NCBI GenBank assembly: GCA_020633205.1
Contig: JACKEB010000014.1
Span: 62,001-126,000 of the forward strand
Length of the DNA stretch: 64,000 bases
Direction: 5' to 3'
Source: Polyangiaceae bacterium
Lineage (GTDB): Bacteria > Myxococcota_A > Polyangia > Polyangiales > Polyangiaceae
In this document: positions 24,721-34,071 of the stretch, one piece after another
Layout of the letters: the number at the start of each line of letters is the position of its first letter
How positions within the stretch are numbered: position 1 is the first letter of the stretch
Notes under the pieces: model-generated
Database searches by the model: none
Told to the model about the DNA's origin: nothing
The model's input: the letters and a program-made list of their open reading frames with translations, nothing else
Position numbers and translations under genes: made by a program

Positions 24721-25758
24721 ATGGTTTGCGGGTCTCTGAAGTGTGGTTCCAGGTTCGCATGGAGCGTTTCGCTGTTGAGCCTCTTGGCCGTGGGGTGCGG
24801 TTCGAGCGACAGCTCGGGGCTGCTCGGCGGAGGCTCGGGTGCTCAAGGTGGTGCCGCGGGTAGCGCGGGCACCGCGGGAACTGGTGGGACGACCAGCGCT
24901 GGCGGCAGCGGGGGGCAAAGCAGCGGCGGCAGCGCTGGCAACACGACGGGCGGTAGCGCCGGCGCGGCGGGCGCACCCTGCGACCTCTCCGGTAGCTGGG
25001 GAAGCTATCTGGAGATCGACGTCGCCTGGACGAACACGATGGTGCTGCAAGCAGGCAACGACAAGATCCGCGTTTGGCTGCTTGGCAACCGCGTGCAGGA
25101 GGCAGCGGGCGCGTACGAGACCGTGAACACCTGTGGCATCACGTTGCCCGACTTCCAGAGCAACTTCTTGGGAGGCAACGAGCGCTTCGGTGTTTGGTTC
25201 CCCGGGGATGTATTCGACTTGGGAGGCATTCCCATCTTCCGCATCGATTTCTCGGGTGCCTTCGAAATTGGAGGTAGCGTGGAGAGTGCACCGGTTGCTC
25301 TGCTCGTGGGTCACACGATGATCGACCCATTGAATGACGCTTGGCCCGCGCTAACCCAGGTCAAGGCGAGCGATCCTGACGCTGACACCAAGCCCGGTCT
25401 CACGGGTTTCGCGTCAAAGGGCAACGGCTACTTTCATCCACCGACCGACGCGCTGAAGTTCGAACGTGCTCAGGCGCTTTGGATCGTCAGTCGCACGGTC
25501 GCAAAACTCAGCGCGAAGGTTGATTCGTGTGACGCGCTCACTGGTTCCGCAGAAGTGCCGATGATCGCCGGCAAGCCCGGGCTGCAGTCACACATCATCG
25601 GCTGTATCAAGGACAACGGCGATCAGTGCAACGCGCAGCAGACCGAGTTTCTTGATACCAATCGCCCCGACTTTCAGCCCGCTAACACAAGCCGTTTCGT
25701 ATCCCAACGGGTGCCCGCTGGGACGACGTGCGCAGAAGTGCGCGGCTTGTTTCAATAG
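24721..25758 (+). CDS. Gly/Ser-spacer lipoprotein of unknown function
   Basis: I start at the ATG at 24721 because it gives a proper lipoprotein signal, SVSLLSLLAVGCGSS with LAVGC as lipobox; the frame is open upstream to 24397 but that part is not signal-like. The 345-residue product has a Gly/Ala/Ser spacer (about residues 30-85), then a domain of about 255 residues beginning CDLSGSWGSYLEIDVAW, which resembles the opening strands of lipocalin-like or heme-binding beta-barrels. Six or more cysteines are spread through it and probably pair. I recognise no family. It is followed by a strong bidirectional hairpin. Confidence 0.8.
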   Translation: MVCGSLKCGSRFAWSVSLLSLLAVGCGSSDSSGLLGGGSGAQGGAAGSAGTAGTGGTTSAGGSGGQSSGGSAGNTTGGSAGAAGAPCDLSGSWGSYLEIDVAWTNTMVLQAGNDKIRVWLLGNRVQEAAGAYETVNTCGITLPDFQSNFLGGNERFGVWFPGDVFDLGGIPIFRIDFSGAFEIGGSVESAPVALLVGHTMIDPLNDAWPALTQVKASDPDADTKPGLTGFASKGNGYFHPPTDALKFERAQALWIVSRTVAKLSAKVDSCDALTGSAEVPMIAGKPGLQSHIIGCIKDNGDQCNAQQTEFLDTNRPDFQPANTSRFVSQRVPAGTTCAEVRGLFQ

Positions 25759-25787
25759 CGGGTAGTGTCCTGTCTCCGTAGTTCGCT

Positions 25788-25833
25788 GCAAAACTCGCCC
25801 GCCCCCTCTGGGGTGTGGGCGCCCGAGTTTTGC
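25788..25833. terminator. Long terminator-type hairpin after the lipoprotein gene
   Basis: GCAAAACTCG (25788-25797) pairs perfectly with CGAGTTTTGC (25824-25833), and the GC-rich interior can pair further. It lies 30 bases after the stop codon and can act in both directions. Confidence 0.7.
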
Positions 25834-25874
25834 GCCTTCGCGCTACTTTTGAGACGCGGAACGCTGTGTTGATT

Positions 25875-25900
25875 GTTCGGCGAATCAGAGATTCGCCTCA
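25875..25900. repeat. Palindromic hairpin shared with 10414
   Basis: GGCGAATC-AGA-GATTCGCC is a perfect eight-base-pair hairpin at 25879-25897. Together with the preceding GTTC and the following CGCCT it nearly repeats the element at 10414-10440, so it may be a small dispersed intergenic repeat. Confidence 0.6.
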
Positions 25901-25957
25901 CTAGCCACTGCAGGAATCGCAGCACAAGCAGCCGCGCACCAGCTATCCTGCGGCCCC

Positions 25958-28900
25958 ATGCCGTTGGTGCCCGGACCCCGTCGTGCGAGAGCTGCGATCG
26001 TCGATCGCCGCTACGTAGTTCACGACGAAATCGGGGTCGGAGGCATGAGCGTCGTCTATCGAGCGACGGATCTGCTGACCGACCGTGCGGTTGCGCTGAA
26101 GTTGCTAGAGCCTCCAACCTCCCAAAGCTCCAAACCGCCGTCGGAGCTGAACCTCGTGCCCACCCTCGTGGGGACCCCGGAGGCCAAGCTGGCGCCCACG
26201 GCGCCGGAATTGCCTGAAACCGACACCGGGGGGAGCCCCAAGGGCAAGGCGGCTGGCTACCCATCGGCGAGCCAGCAGCACCTGATTGCGATCGCGAACG
26301 AGTTCAAGGTGCTGGCGTCGCTCCGCCATCCCCATGTGATCAAGGTCTATGATTACGGGTTCGATTCAGGTCAACCCTACCTCACCATGGAGCTGCTGGA
26401 AGACGCAGTTAACTTCCGCGAGGCAACAAAAAAGCTGCCTCCGTCGGGAAGAGTCGGTCTGGGGCTGCAGTTGCTGGAGGCGCTCGCCTACCTGCATCGC
26501 CACGGGGTGCTTCACAGGGACGTGAAGCCGGGCAACGTGCTGGTGACGAGCGGTGGGCAGGTCAAGCTGTTGGACTTTGGGGTCGCTGCGCTGCGGGACG
26601 ACATCCCGAACTTTGCAGGCACCCTGAGCTACATGGCACCCGAGGTGTACGCTCGTCAGCTCCCCACGGAAGCAAGCGACCTTTTCGCGGTCGGTGTCAT
26701 GTTGTTCGAGGCGCTCACCGGGCGCTATCCCTTCGACGCATCGAACGCCGAGCGCCTACGCGATCAAATCCTCAACCACACCCCGGAGTTCAGCGTGCTC
26801 CTGGATCTGCCAACCCAAGTGAGTGCTGGCGGCGACGAGCGTGCGGTGGATGAGTCGACACAGCTTGCCACGCCGGAGCAGCTAAAGCGCGCGCGCGGTC
26901 GCAGGGCGGGGGCCACCAGCAACGTCACGGAAACGACCATTGATGGCGTGCTGCGCCGCTTGATGGCCAAGCGTCCCGAGGGACGCTACTCGAATGCTGC
27001 TGCGGTGATTGCCGATCTCAGTGAAGTGACCGGGCGCACCCGGCCGCAGCGTGCGTCCGATGTGCGCGAGAGCTACCTCCAGTCAGCGCGCTTCATCGGG
27101 CGTCGCACGGAGCTCGAGCAGCTCGAAGATGCCGTGCGTGCGTTGCAGGCAGGCGTTGGAGGTTTCGTCCTGCTCCGGGGGGAGAGCGGCGTCGGCAAGT
27201 CGAGGTTGCTGTCGGAGCTGCGCACCCGCGCCCGCGTGCGCGGGCTGTCTGTGCAGGTGAGGCAGGCGATCGACGGTGCTCAGGCCCCGTATCAAATCTG
27301 GCGTGATCCGTTGCGCGCGTTGTTACTCGGTGCGCGCGGCCTCACTGACAATGAGCTCTCTGCGCTGTCCGTGCTGGTGCCTGATGCTGCCCGTTTGCTG
27401 AGCCGGCAGATCCCACCGTTCATCGCTCCCGATCCGACCATCGCCCGTGACGCGATGTTTGGTGCCGTGATGGCCCTGCTGGCGAAGCAGGCTGCGCCGC
27501 TGCTCTTGATGCTCGAGGATCTGCACTGGATGGGGCCGGAGAGCCAGTCGCTGCTGGAGCGCATTCTCCCGATGACGCTGCGCCTCCCGCTCCTGATTGT
27601 GGGTAGCTACCGCGACGACGAGCGTCCAACGCTCGCCAGCGAGCTTGGGGACCCAGACCAACTTTGGCTAGGCAGGCTCAGCGAGCGTGAACTGGCGTCC
27701 CTGACCACCTCTGTGCTTGGCGATCGCGGTGGTGACCCTGCGCTGATTGGTTTCCTTGCGGAACAAACTGAGGGCAACGCGTTCTTCGCGGTCGAGGTGT
27801 TGCGCGCACTAGCAGAAGAGGCCGGGAGCCTGGAAGCCGTACGCCCGGCGGACGGCCAGGTGATGACGAGCGGGATGGATGGCGTCTTGCGTCGGCGTTT
27901 GAACCGCGTTCCGTCGCATGCCTTACCGGTGTTGGAGCTGGCCGCGATTACAGGGCGCCAGTTCGATCTCGAGCTACTCGCCGAGCTCTCCCGGCGAGAC
28001 GACGTAGAAGACCTCTTGCTTCGTTCGCGTCCGGTCGTGGAGCTGTCGGAAGACCGCTGGCGCTTCAGTCACGACAAGCTGCGGGAAGCGCTCTTGAGCG
28101 GTATGCGAGGCGAGCAGCGTCGCGCCTATCACGCGAGCGTGGGGCGCTACTTCGAGGTTCGCATGCAGCAGGATCGGCGCCTCGCGCCGCTTGCTGCCCA
28201 TCACTTCCGAGAGGCGGGGCTCAGCTCCGATGAGCTACTCGCGGTGAGCGTCGCCGGAGAGCAGCTGCTGCTCGACGGCGCCTATGCCCGAGCCCTCGAG
28301 TCCTTGGAGCGCGCAATGGAGCTCCAAAACGTCGTCCCCGAGCTTGAGCAGCGGGACCAGCTGGCGCTGTCGCTCCAACTGAATCTGGGCACTGTTTATT
28401 TGGTGACTCGAGGCTTTGCCTCCAAGGAGATGCGCTGGGCGTTCGACCGCGCAGGCGCGCTCGCCAGGCGCGTGGGTGCGCACGAGCAGCTGTTTCGCGT
28501 GTTGTTTGGGCAGAGTGTCTCTCACTTGTTCCGTGGGGAATTAAAAGGCGCGAGCGAGCTCGCCGACCAATGCCTGGGTATCGCCAACGAGACCGGGGAT
28601 GCCGATCTGTTGCTGGAAGCGGAGTTTGCCGTCGGCAACAAGGCGTTTTGGCTGGCGGAGTTCAACCAGGCGGAAGCGCACGTACAACGCGTGTTTGAGC
28701 TGTTCAACCCGGAGCGGGTGATGCACCACGTGCAGCTCTTCGCCCAGAACCCGCGGATGACTTGCTTGACCTACGGCGCGTGGAACGCGGCCGTGACTGG
28801 GCACTTCGAGCTCGCCCGCGCTCGCGGTGATGAAGCGTGGGCCATGGCTGATGGGATGAACCACGACTTCAGCCGCGCCATCGCTCGGCAGATTCAGGGG

Positions 28901-29551
28901 ATCACCAGTCAGATCCTCGGGGAGCGCGAGAACGCCGGCGTACGGGGAGAGGATTTGCTGCGCCTGGCGGGGGAGTTTCCAATCTATCGCACCACGGGTC
29001 AGATGCTCTCTGGCTGGGCGGCGCTCGAAGCGGCTCCGGAACAAGCGCTGGCGGAGATGATGTCTGCGTGGGGCGGGTGGCAAGCGATGGGAGCGGGGCT
29101 CGCGGCCAGCTTCTACGGAGTCATGCTCGCCGAGGGGCACTGGCGAGTGCGCGCTTTCAGGGATGGCCTGAACTTCATCGATGTCGTGATCGATGGTGCG
29201 CGCTCGCGTCAGGAGCTTGCCTTCGAGAGCGAGCTACTGCGCTGGCGGGGAGAGCTGCTCCACGGCGCGGGTAGCGACGAGGCGATCCCTCAGCTGGTGG
29301 CCGCTGTTGACCTCGCCCGCGAGCGTGGTGCACCCGCTTTCGTGTTGTCGGCCTCGACCACTTTGGCTCGCATTCAGGTGGCCAAGGGCGACCGCGTGGC
29401 TGCGCGCGCGGCCCTCGAAACCGCGCTCGCCGAGGTGCCTGACGCTGAATCCACGGTTCCGAGTTCCAATGCGACAACAGGGCGCGCTTTGGGTGCCAAG
29501 CCCGTTCCGTTGGTGCAGCGTGCCCGCGCGTTGCTCGCAGATCTGCGGTAG
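25958..29551 (+). CDS. Ser/Thr protein kinase fused to AAA/STAND-like ATPase and helical repeats
   Basis: The 1197-residue protein starts with an active-looking Hanks kinase: glycine loop GVGGMSVVY (26-34), lysine K48 in VALKLL, HRDVKPGN at about 186, DFG at about 206 and APEVYA. About 45 low-complexity Pro/Ser-rich residues are inserted between strand 3 and helix C. From about 380 an AAA-type domain begins (FIGRRTELEQLEDAV), with Walker A GESGVGKS at about 408 and a Walker-B-like LLLMLEDLHWM. The rest is helical and TPR-like to the end. Such PknK-like proteins are abundant in myxobacteria and integrate signals at the membrane or in the cytoplasm. Targets are unknown. Confidence 0.92.
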   Translation: MPLVPGPRRARAAIVDRRYVVHDEIGVGGMSVVYRATDLLTDRAVALKLLEPPTSQSSKPPSELNLVPTLVGTPEAKLAPTAPELPETDTGGSPKGKAAGYPSASQQHLIAIANEFKVLASLRHPHVIKVYDYGFDSGQPYLTMELLEDAVNFREATKKLPPSGRVGLGLQLLEALAYLHRHGVLHRDVKPGNVLVTSGGQVKLLDFGVAALRDDIPNFAGTLSYMAPEVYARQLPTEASDLFAVGVMLFEALTGRYPFDASNAERLRDQILNHTPEFSVLLDLPTQVSAGGDERAVDESTQLATPEQLKRARGRRAGATSNVTETTIDGVLRRLMAKRPEGRYSNAAAVIADLSEVTGRTRPQRASDVRESYLQSARFIGRRTELEQLEDAVRALQAGVGGFVLLRGESGVGKSRLLSELRTRARVRGLSVQVRQAIDGAQAPYQIWRDPLRALLLGARGLTDNELSALSVLVPDAARLLSRQIPPFIAPDPTIARDAMFGAVMALLAKQAAPLLLMLEDLHWMGPESQSLLERILPMTLRLPLLIVGSYRDDERPTLASELGDPDQLWLGRLSERELASLTTSVLGDRGGDPALIGFLAEQTEGNAFFAVEVLRALAEEAGSLEAVRPADGQVMTSGMDGVLRRRLNRVPSHALPVLELAAITGRQFDLELLAELSRRDDVEDLLLRSRPVVELSEDRWRFSHDKLREALLSGMRGEQRRAYHASVGRYFEVRMQQDRRLAPLAAHHFREAGLSSDELLAVSVAGEQLLLDGAYARALESLERAMELQNVVPELEQRDQLALSLQLNLGTVYLVTRGFASKEMRWAFDRAGALARRVGAHEQLFRVLFGQSVSHLFRGELKGASELADQCLGIANETGDADLLLEAEFAVGNKAFWLAEFNQAEAHVQRVFELFNPERVMHHVQLFAQNPRMTCLTYGAWNAAVTGHFELARARGDEAWAMADGMNHDFSRAIARQIQGITSQILGERENAGVRGEDLLRLAGEFPIYRTTGQMLSGWAALEAAPEQALAEMMSAWGGWQAMGAGLAASFYGVMLAEGHWRVRAFRDGLNFIDVVIDGARSRQELAFESELLRWRGELLHGAGSDEAIPQLVAAVDLARERGAPAFVLSASTTLARIQVAKGDRVAARAALETALAEVPDAESTVPSSNATTGRALGAKPVPLVQRARALLADLR

Positions 29552-29616
29552 GCTCGCTGACTCACGGGGAGCTGAGGTGCGTGGGGCGCCCAGCGGCCGG
29601 AGGCGAGGAGGGTGAT

Positions 29617-30690
29617 ATGCGCGAGCTGAAGAAAGAAGCTATCGAGGACATCCTGCAGGGGGCAACCATCCTAGGAGCGGGAGGTGGCGGTCCGCTCGTC
29701 ATCGGAAAGCAGATCGCGGCCGAGATCATCGCGTCGGGGCGCCCCCTGCGGCTTGCAGACCCAGACGAAGACGTGGCGGATGATGCTCGAATGGCGGTCA
29801 GTGCAGTCGTCGGTTCGCCTGATGCCACCTTGGACAACTTTGATTTCGGGGCAGCACCGACGGCATTTAAGTTCCTCGAGGAAATCGACGGTAAGCCGCT
29901 GTCATTCGTGCTGGCGGGCGAAGTGGGGGCAGGAAACAGCCTGATCCCCATGAGCACCGCCGCCAAGGGAGGGATCCCAGTGGTGGACGCCGCTGGTGCG
30001 CGGCGGGCGATTCCTGAGTTCTCCATGTGCACGTACGCATCCAACAACGTGCCCATCTCACCCATCGCGATGGCGAACAGTGACGAGCACTTGCGGCTCG
30101 ATACTCAAGACCCGACGAGCGCGAACAACGCCATTCACGGGATCATCTCTGGTGGCACCTTTCACCAATACGTGGGCGTCGCGTTCTGGACCATGACCGG
30201 AAAGACGATGAAGCAAAGCGCGATGCTTCACACGACGACCTACGCAGAGGGGCTCGGCGCGGCGCTGCGCAAGGCCAAGGATCCGGTTCAAGCCGTGGTG
30301 GAGTACCTCGGCGGCGAGCTGCTCTTCACGGGGAAAATCACCCGCACGAACGAGGAGACGAGCGGCGGCTTCGACCTCGGATACGTCGTGCTGACGGACA
30401 AATCGGGGACCGAGTTCTGGATCTACAACCAGAACGAGAACCTGATGGGTTGGCGCTCCGATCAGGCTGCACCAGTGATCATGTCGCCAGACCTGATTTG
30501 CTACCTCACCACGGACGGGAAGGTGTTCTCCAACGCGGATTTGAGCATCGCCAAGGACAAGGAAGTCGCCATCATCGCTGCTCCCTCCCCGAGCGAGATG
30601 CGCGCTGACTCCATCGTCCAGGCCTTCCTCGATGTCTACAAAACCATCGGCTACGCCGGACCGTACACCCCGTTCGAGCCTTGCCGTTGA
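29617..30690 (+). CDS. DUF917-family protein (S-methylthiohydantoin desulfurase-type fold)
   Basis: The ATG at 29617 is chosen because GAGGAGG lies six bases upstream; an earlier in-frame GTG at 29581 lacks one. The 357-residue protein begins with the typical DUF917 opening, EAIEDILQGATILGAGGGGP, followed by PLSFVLAGEVGAGNSLIPMSTAA and a conserved central region with PVVDAAGARRAIPEFSMCTY. The family contains proteins linked to hydantoin metabolism and has also been named S-methylthiohydantoin desulfurase. The substrate here is unknown. It lies 65 bases after the kinase gene on the same strand and may be co-transcribed, but no functional link is evident. Confidence 0.85.
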   Translation: MRELKKEAIEDILQGATILGAGGGGPLVIGKQIAAEIIASGRPLRLADPDEDVADDARMAVSAVVGSPDATLDNFDFGAAPTAFKFLEEIDGKPLSFVLAGEVGAGNSLIPMSTAAKGGIPVVDAAGARRAIPEFSMCTYASNNVPISPIAMANSDEHLRLDTQDPTSANNAIHGIISGGTFHQYVGVAFWTMTGKTMKQSAMLHTTTYAEGLGAALRKAKDPVQAVVEYLGGELLFTGKITRTNEETSGGFDLGYVVLTDKSGTEFWIYNQNENLMGWRSDQAAPVIMSPDLICYLTTDGKVFSNADLSIAKDKEVAIIAAPSPSEMRADSIVQAFLDVYKTIGYAGPYTPFEPCR

Positions 30691-30754
30691 AAGACTGAAG
30701 ACAAATTCCATGGGGCAATGCGAGCGACGATCTCACGCTGCGCCCCGCGGACTT

Positions 30755-32683
30755 TCAGGTGTCTTCGCCGCGCAGTACGCGGTTGCACCAGCGCTGAAGC
30801 AGTCGGCGCTTGCCGTCGCTCATCTCGCGGGTGATAGGCATGAACAGCGTGGAGAACCACTGGTTCTTGTCGATCAAGAGCAAGATGTTCTGCGCTCGCT
30901 GGGTCATGGCCTGCTTGTTGTTGAGCGGCATGTAGCGATCCATCACCGGGAACAAGCGCCAGTAGTAGCGAAGCACTTCGTCGTATAGGTACTCGAAGGT
31001 GATTTGGTCGTCGGGTACCTCGTCGTAGTGATCATCGCTCGGCAGGACCCGGACGTTGCAGAAGTAGAGATTGAGCCACGTCGCGAGCATCACCGGATCG
31101 GGATCTGGCGGGTTGTCACTCCCCGGGACGAAGCGCAGCTTGCCGAGTCCGGCGCACAGCGCGGCGAGCTTCACGTTGAGGATACCGTCCTCGCCGACTG
31201 TTGCTGCTTCCGGTTCGAGCTTGAGATAGGGCTCGATGTGCTGCGGTGCGAGCAGGTTGTTCTTCAACGGTACACCGGGCACGCCGTCTTGGGGCGGTTC
31301 TAGCGTCTGCCTCACCCGGTACTGTTGAACGCCAACGTTCACCGGAGTCGTGGGCGAGGAGCCACGCTCGAACACCTTCACCTGGATCGTCGTGGATTCG
31401 CCGACCGTCAGGTAAACGGAGCGATCGTCCGTCTCCGAGACCAGGAGCTGCTCTTGCATTACCGGGTTCTGCTGAGCCTTGCTGCAGCTCAACTGAAGGC
31501 GCCCCGACTTGATCTTCGTGATCTGGTCGGCGCTCAGCGGCAGCTCCACGATGCCCGCGCCGTCGATGTACGTCGCGGTCGAGTAGTCGAGGGCGCCGAG
31601 CGGCTCCACTTTGCCTTCTGCGGTGACGACCTCCAGAGTGGCGGTCCCGAGATCGACCTTCTGGATGCTCTTCGGGTCCTGGTCCGGGCCAATCTTCGTT
31701 ACCTCGGGGAAAGTTGTGATCAGGTCCACTGCGATCACACTGCGCTGCTCGTCGACGGCGCTGACTGCCGGTGCCAAGACGTAGTCGACCTCCGTGCCTT
31801 GGTTGTCGAACTTGAGTGAAGCGCTCGAGTGCAGCTGGCGCCCCATTGGAACGCTCCCGAGGTCGCCCGAGCGCCACACGCCGATGGTACCCAAGCAGAA
31901 GCCTTGAGAGAGGTTCTGCACCCGCTGGCCGTTCTTGAAGAAGTCAGCCATCTGCTGGTCGGTGTATTTGCGCTCGAAGTAGTAGGTGCAGAAGCGCATC
32001 ACCAAGCCTGCCTCGCGCTCTGCCTGTTCGGCGAGGTGCTTGAGTATGGGCGAGCGCTCGGTGCCGTAGAAGTCCAGGGCGGCTTTGGGCAGTGCCTGCT
32101 GCCAGATCGCAGCGAAGCAGGCGTCGGGGGTCTCGACCAGGTTTCGCTGCAGGTCAATCCAGCGGGAGTAGCAGCGAGGCAGTGGACCCGCCTTCTGCGC
32201 GTCGGCGACGAAACCCAGCTGTTCGTCGCCGAGCAACACCTTGGCCTTGAAGATCTGGCTCGTGAGATCGCCGGTCGGGTCATTGTCGACGATCACCGGA
32301 GGTGACGGAGTGTCTCCCCACGGATCACCCAACATGTCGACCTTGAGTCCGATCAACGGATCTTCGTCGGCGCTCCTCAGACGCTTGCCGCTGAGGTCGT
32401 CGAGGGTGGTGACAGTGGCTTTGCTCATCACCATGCTGTTGTCGCCCTCGTAGTCCCAGTTGGCGTTCAGGACCTCTTGAGTGCCCAAGTTGTAGGGCAG
32501 GCTCTTCAAGATCAGGCTGCGCATCAGCTGACGAAAGGCGTCGTCGCTCATGCTCTTGTACGGCTCGAACAAGTCGACGTTCTCAGGGTCCAGCACCAAG
32601 TCGTAGTTGTTGTTGTTCGCGGTGGGCGTGTTGGCGCCCATCAGCCCGAGGAAGTGGATACGCGGTACGAAGAGTGCGCTCAT
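30755..32683 (-). CDS. VioB/RebD N-terminal-domain-like protein (iminophenyl-pyruvate dimer synthase family)
   Basis: The 642-residue protein begins FVPRIHFLGLMGANTPTANN, which matches the PRIHFxGxxxxxxPTANxD opening of VioB and RebD as I remember it. Two more blocks match in order: GTIGVWRSGDLGSVPMGRQL (VioB has GVVGLWRRGELxSYPAGR) and FEYLYDEVLRYYWRLFPVMD with FMPITRELS-like FMPITREMSDGKRRLL near the end. VioB is about 1000 residues with a C-terminal ferritin-like part, which is absent here. VioB/RebD/StaD join two indole-imine molecules in bisindole biosynthesis, and RebD/StaD carry haem. No tryptophan oxidase or other pathway gene is in the window, so bisindole synthesis is not shown. The adjacent haem lipoprotein gene is 55 bases upstream. 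Confidence 0.75.
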   Translation of the reverse strand: MSALFVPRIHFLGLMGANTPTANNNNYDLVLDPENVDLFEPYKSMSDDAFRQLMRSLILKSLPYNLGTQEVLNANWDYEGDNSMVMSKATVTTLDDLSGKRLRSADEDPLIGLKVDMLGDPWGDTPSPPVIVDNDPTGDLTSQIFKAKVLLGDEQLGFVADAQKAGPLPRCYSRWIDLQRNLVETPDACFAAIWQQALPKAALDFYGTERSPILKHLAEQAEREAGLVMRFCTYYFERKYTDQQMADFFKNGQRVQNLSQGFCLGTIGVWRSGDLGSVPMGRQLHSSASLKFDNQGTEVDYVLAPAVSAVDEQRSVIAVDLITTFPEVTKIGPDQDPKSIQKVDLGTATLEVVTAEGKVEPLGALDYSTATYIDGAGIVELPLSADQITKIKSGRLQLSCSKAQQNPVMQEQLLVSETDDRSVYLTVGESTTIQVKVFERGSSPTTPVNVGVQQYRVRQTLEPPQDGVPGVPLKNNLLAPQHIEPYLKLEPEAATVGEDGILNVKLAALCAGLGKLRFVPGSDNPPDPDPVMLATWLNLYFCNVRVLPSDDHYDEVPDDQITFEYLYDEVLRYYWRLFPVMDRYMPLNNKQAMTQRAQNILLLIDKNQWFSTLFMPITREMSDGKRRLLQRWCNRVLRGEDT

Positions 32684-32738
32684 GGCGTGTTCCTTGGAGG
32701 CGCTAGTCAGCGCAAAAACAGCAGTGGTGAGGCGGCGA

Positions 32739-33971
32739 TCATTGACGGGCGCGCTTCAGTGACCACACGAAATCGAGGCGGGTGAACTTGCCACCCTGTG
32801 CGGCGTCGAAAGGCTGGCTCGGTGGCTCGCCGACGTAGCCTTGAAAACCCGGCTTGAAGAACTGAAAGCGCGGGTTGTCGTCGGGCCCGATAGACGCGGT
32901 GGAGTGGCACGTCAGGCATGAAGACGTCGACTGGAAACCAGTTTCCATTTGGGAATTGGCCAGGATGACCGGCTTGCCATCCGCTACAGGCTCCGTCATC
33001 ACACCGATCAGCTGGTAGTTGGCCCAAACGGTCCCCTGCAGCGCTTGCTGCATCTTGGCGTTGGCCGCTGCGACGTCTGGTGCAATGGGCTGCAACAGCT
33101 TCGCCTCTGTGGTCTTGGCGTTGTCCACCTGTTCGAAGGTCGCCCACACCCAGTTCGGGAGCGCCTTGCTGATGATGTGGAGCCCTGTCAGGCCTGCCGC
33201 CGCCTGGGTCGTGCCACCGCCGTCCGAAGCGTAGGTAACCGTGCGCGTGTAGTAGTTGCCGAGGATGGCCTTGTCTTTGATCGGATCCAGCAGGCGCCAG
33301 GTGGCTTTCACCTCCAGTGATCCGGGAGGAAACGCAACGGCCTCGGCGCCTGGCTTGCGTAACGCCTGCTGACCGGCGTAGCCGTACAGCTGTCGCGCCA
33401 CGATGTAGCTGAACGTGGCCTCGTTCATTCGGACCTCGAATTCGACCAGGTTGCCGTTGCTATCGGTCAACGTGCGTCCGTCGATTTCGGGCGCCTCGAG
33501 CAGCGGCGGCTTGCTTGGATCGCCGCTCTTCCAGGCGTCTGGAGGCTTGCCTCCTGGGAGGTACACCTCGCTGGTGTGTTTCCAAGTGCTCCAGGTCGTT
33601 AGCCCATCGGCGCCGAGCTCTAGGGCAGGATCCGGTACACCTCGCTCGCCGCTCTTGGCGGGCCAGTTGACGTAGAGAAAGAGGTCCCACGCAAACGCAA
33701 TCGGTGTCGCGGTCGCTCGCTCCTTGGCTTGCTTGGCGTCAGTGAAGGTCGCGCTCAGCTGCTTCAGGCCGAGATGGGATGCGTTCGTTGCCGCCGAGCC
33801 GCTGGGTGCGGGACCGGGCTGTGCGGAGCCGCTGGCGGAGCTCGCCGCGTCCGGCCTCGTGGGGGGAGGTTGTTCGCAACCATCACAGCCAACCAAGCCG
33901 AGCGCTCCGGCGAGTGCCATCGCGCCCCCAACCAACCCAACCAGTTCGTCCGTTCGAGCTCGCCCAGTCAC
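32739..33971 (-). CDS. Single-haem (CxxCH) lipoprotein paired with the VioB-like gene
   Basis: The 410-residue product has a lipoprotein signal (GGAMALAGALGLVGC) and a Pro/Ala/Ser spacer. Its domain contains LLDPIKDKAILGNYYTRTV, GLHIISKALPNWVWATFEQVDN and, near residue 352, one c-type haem motif CLTCH. The wording reminds me of a family annotated as cytochrome c-like proteins, but no axial methionine is assignable by eye. It is exported and lipidated, so haem attachment would be periplasmic. It is the first gene of a two-gene minus-strand operon with the VioB-like protein, which lacks a visible signal peptide, so the two may sit in different compartments. Confidence 0.78.
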   Translation of the reverse strand: MTGRARTDELVGLVGGAMALAGALGLVGCDGCEQPPPTRPDAASSASGSAQPGPAPSGSAATNASHLGLKQLSATFTDAKQAKERATATPIAFAWDLFLYVNWPAKSGERGVPDPALELGADGLTTWSTWKHTSEVYLPGGKPPDAWKSGDPSKPPLLEAPEIDGRTLTDSNGNLVEFEVRMNEATFSYIVARQLYGYAGQQALRKPGAEAVAFPPGSLEVKATWRLLDPIKDKAILGNYYTRTVTYASDGGGTTQAAAGLTGLHIISKALPNWVWATFEQVDNAKTTEAKLLQPIAPDVAAANAKMQQALQGTVWANYQLIGVMTEPVADGKPVILANSQMETGFQSTSSCLTCHSTASIGPDDNPRFQFFKPGFQGYVGEPPSQPFDAAQGGKFTRLDFVWSLKRARQ

Positions 33972-34071
33972 TTGTCTACTCCCCGCGAACTGTCGATGTG
34001 GAAACAGCGCAGCGCGGGCAGGGTCGCTCAGTGTGGTAAGAACTGCAACACCGTCCTATCGCGTACCGGCG

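Noticed and set aside
24094..25314. 406-codon minus-strand frame spanning the gap and the lipoprotein gene
   Set aside because: It is low-complexity Arg/Ala/Ser sequence without a start signal, antisense to a lipoprotein with a good signal peptide.
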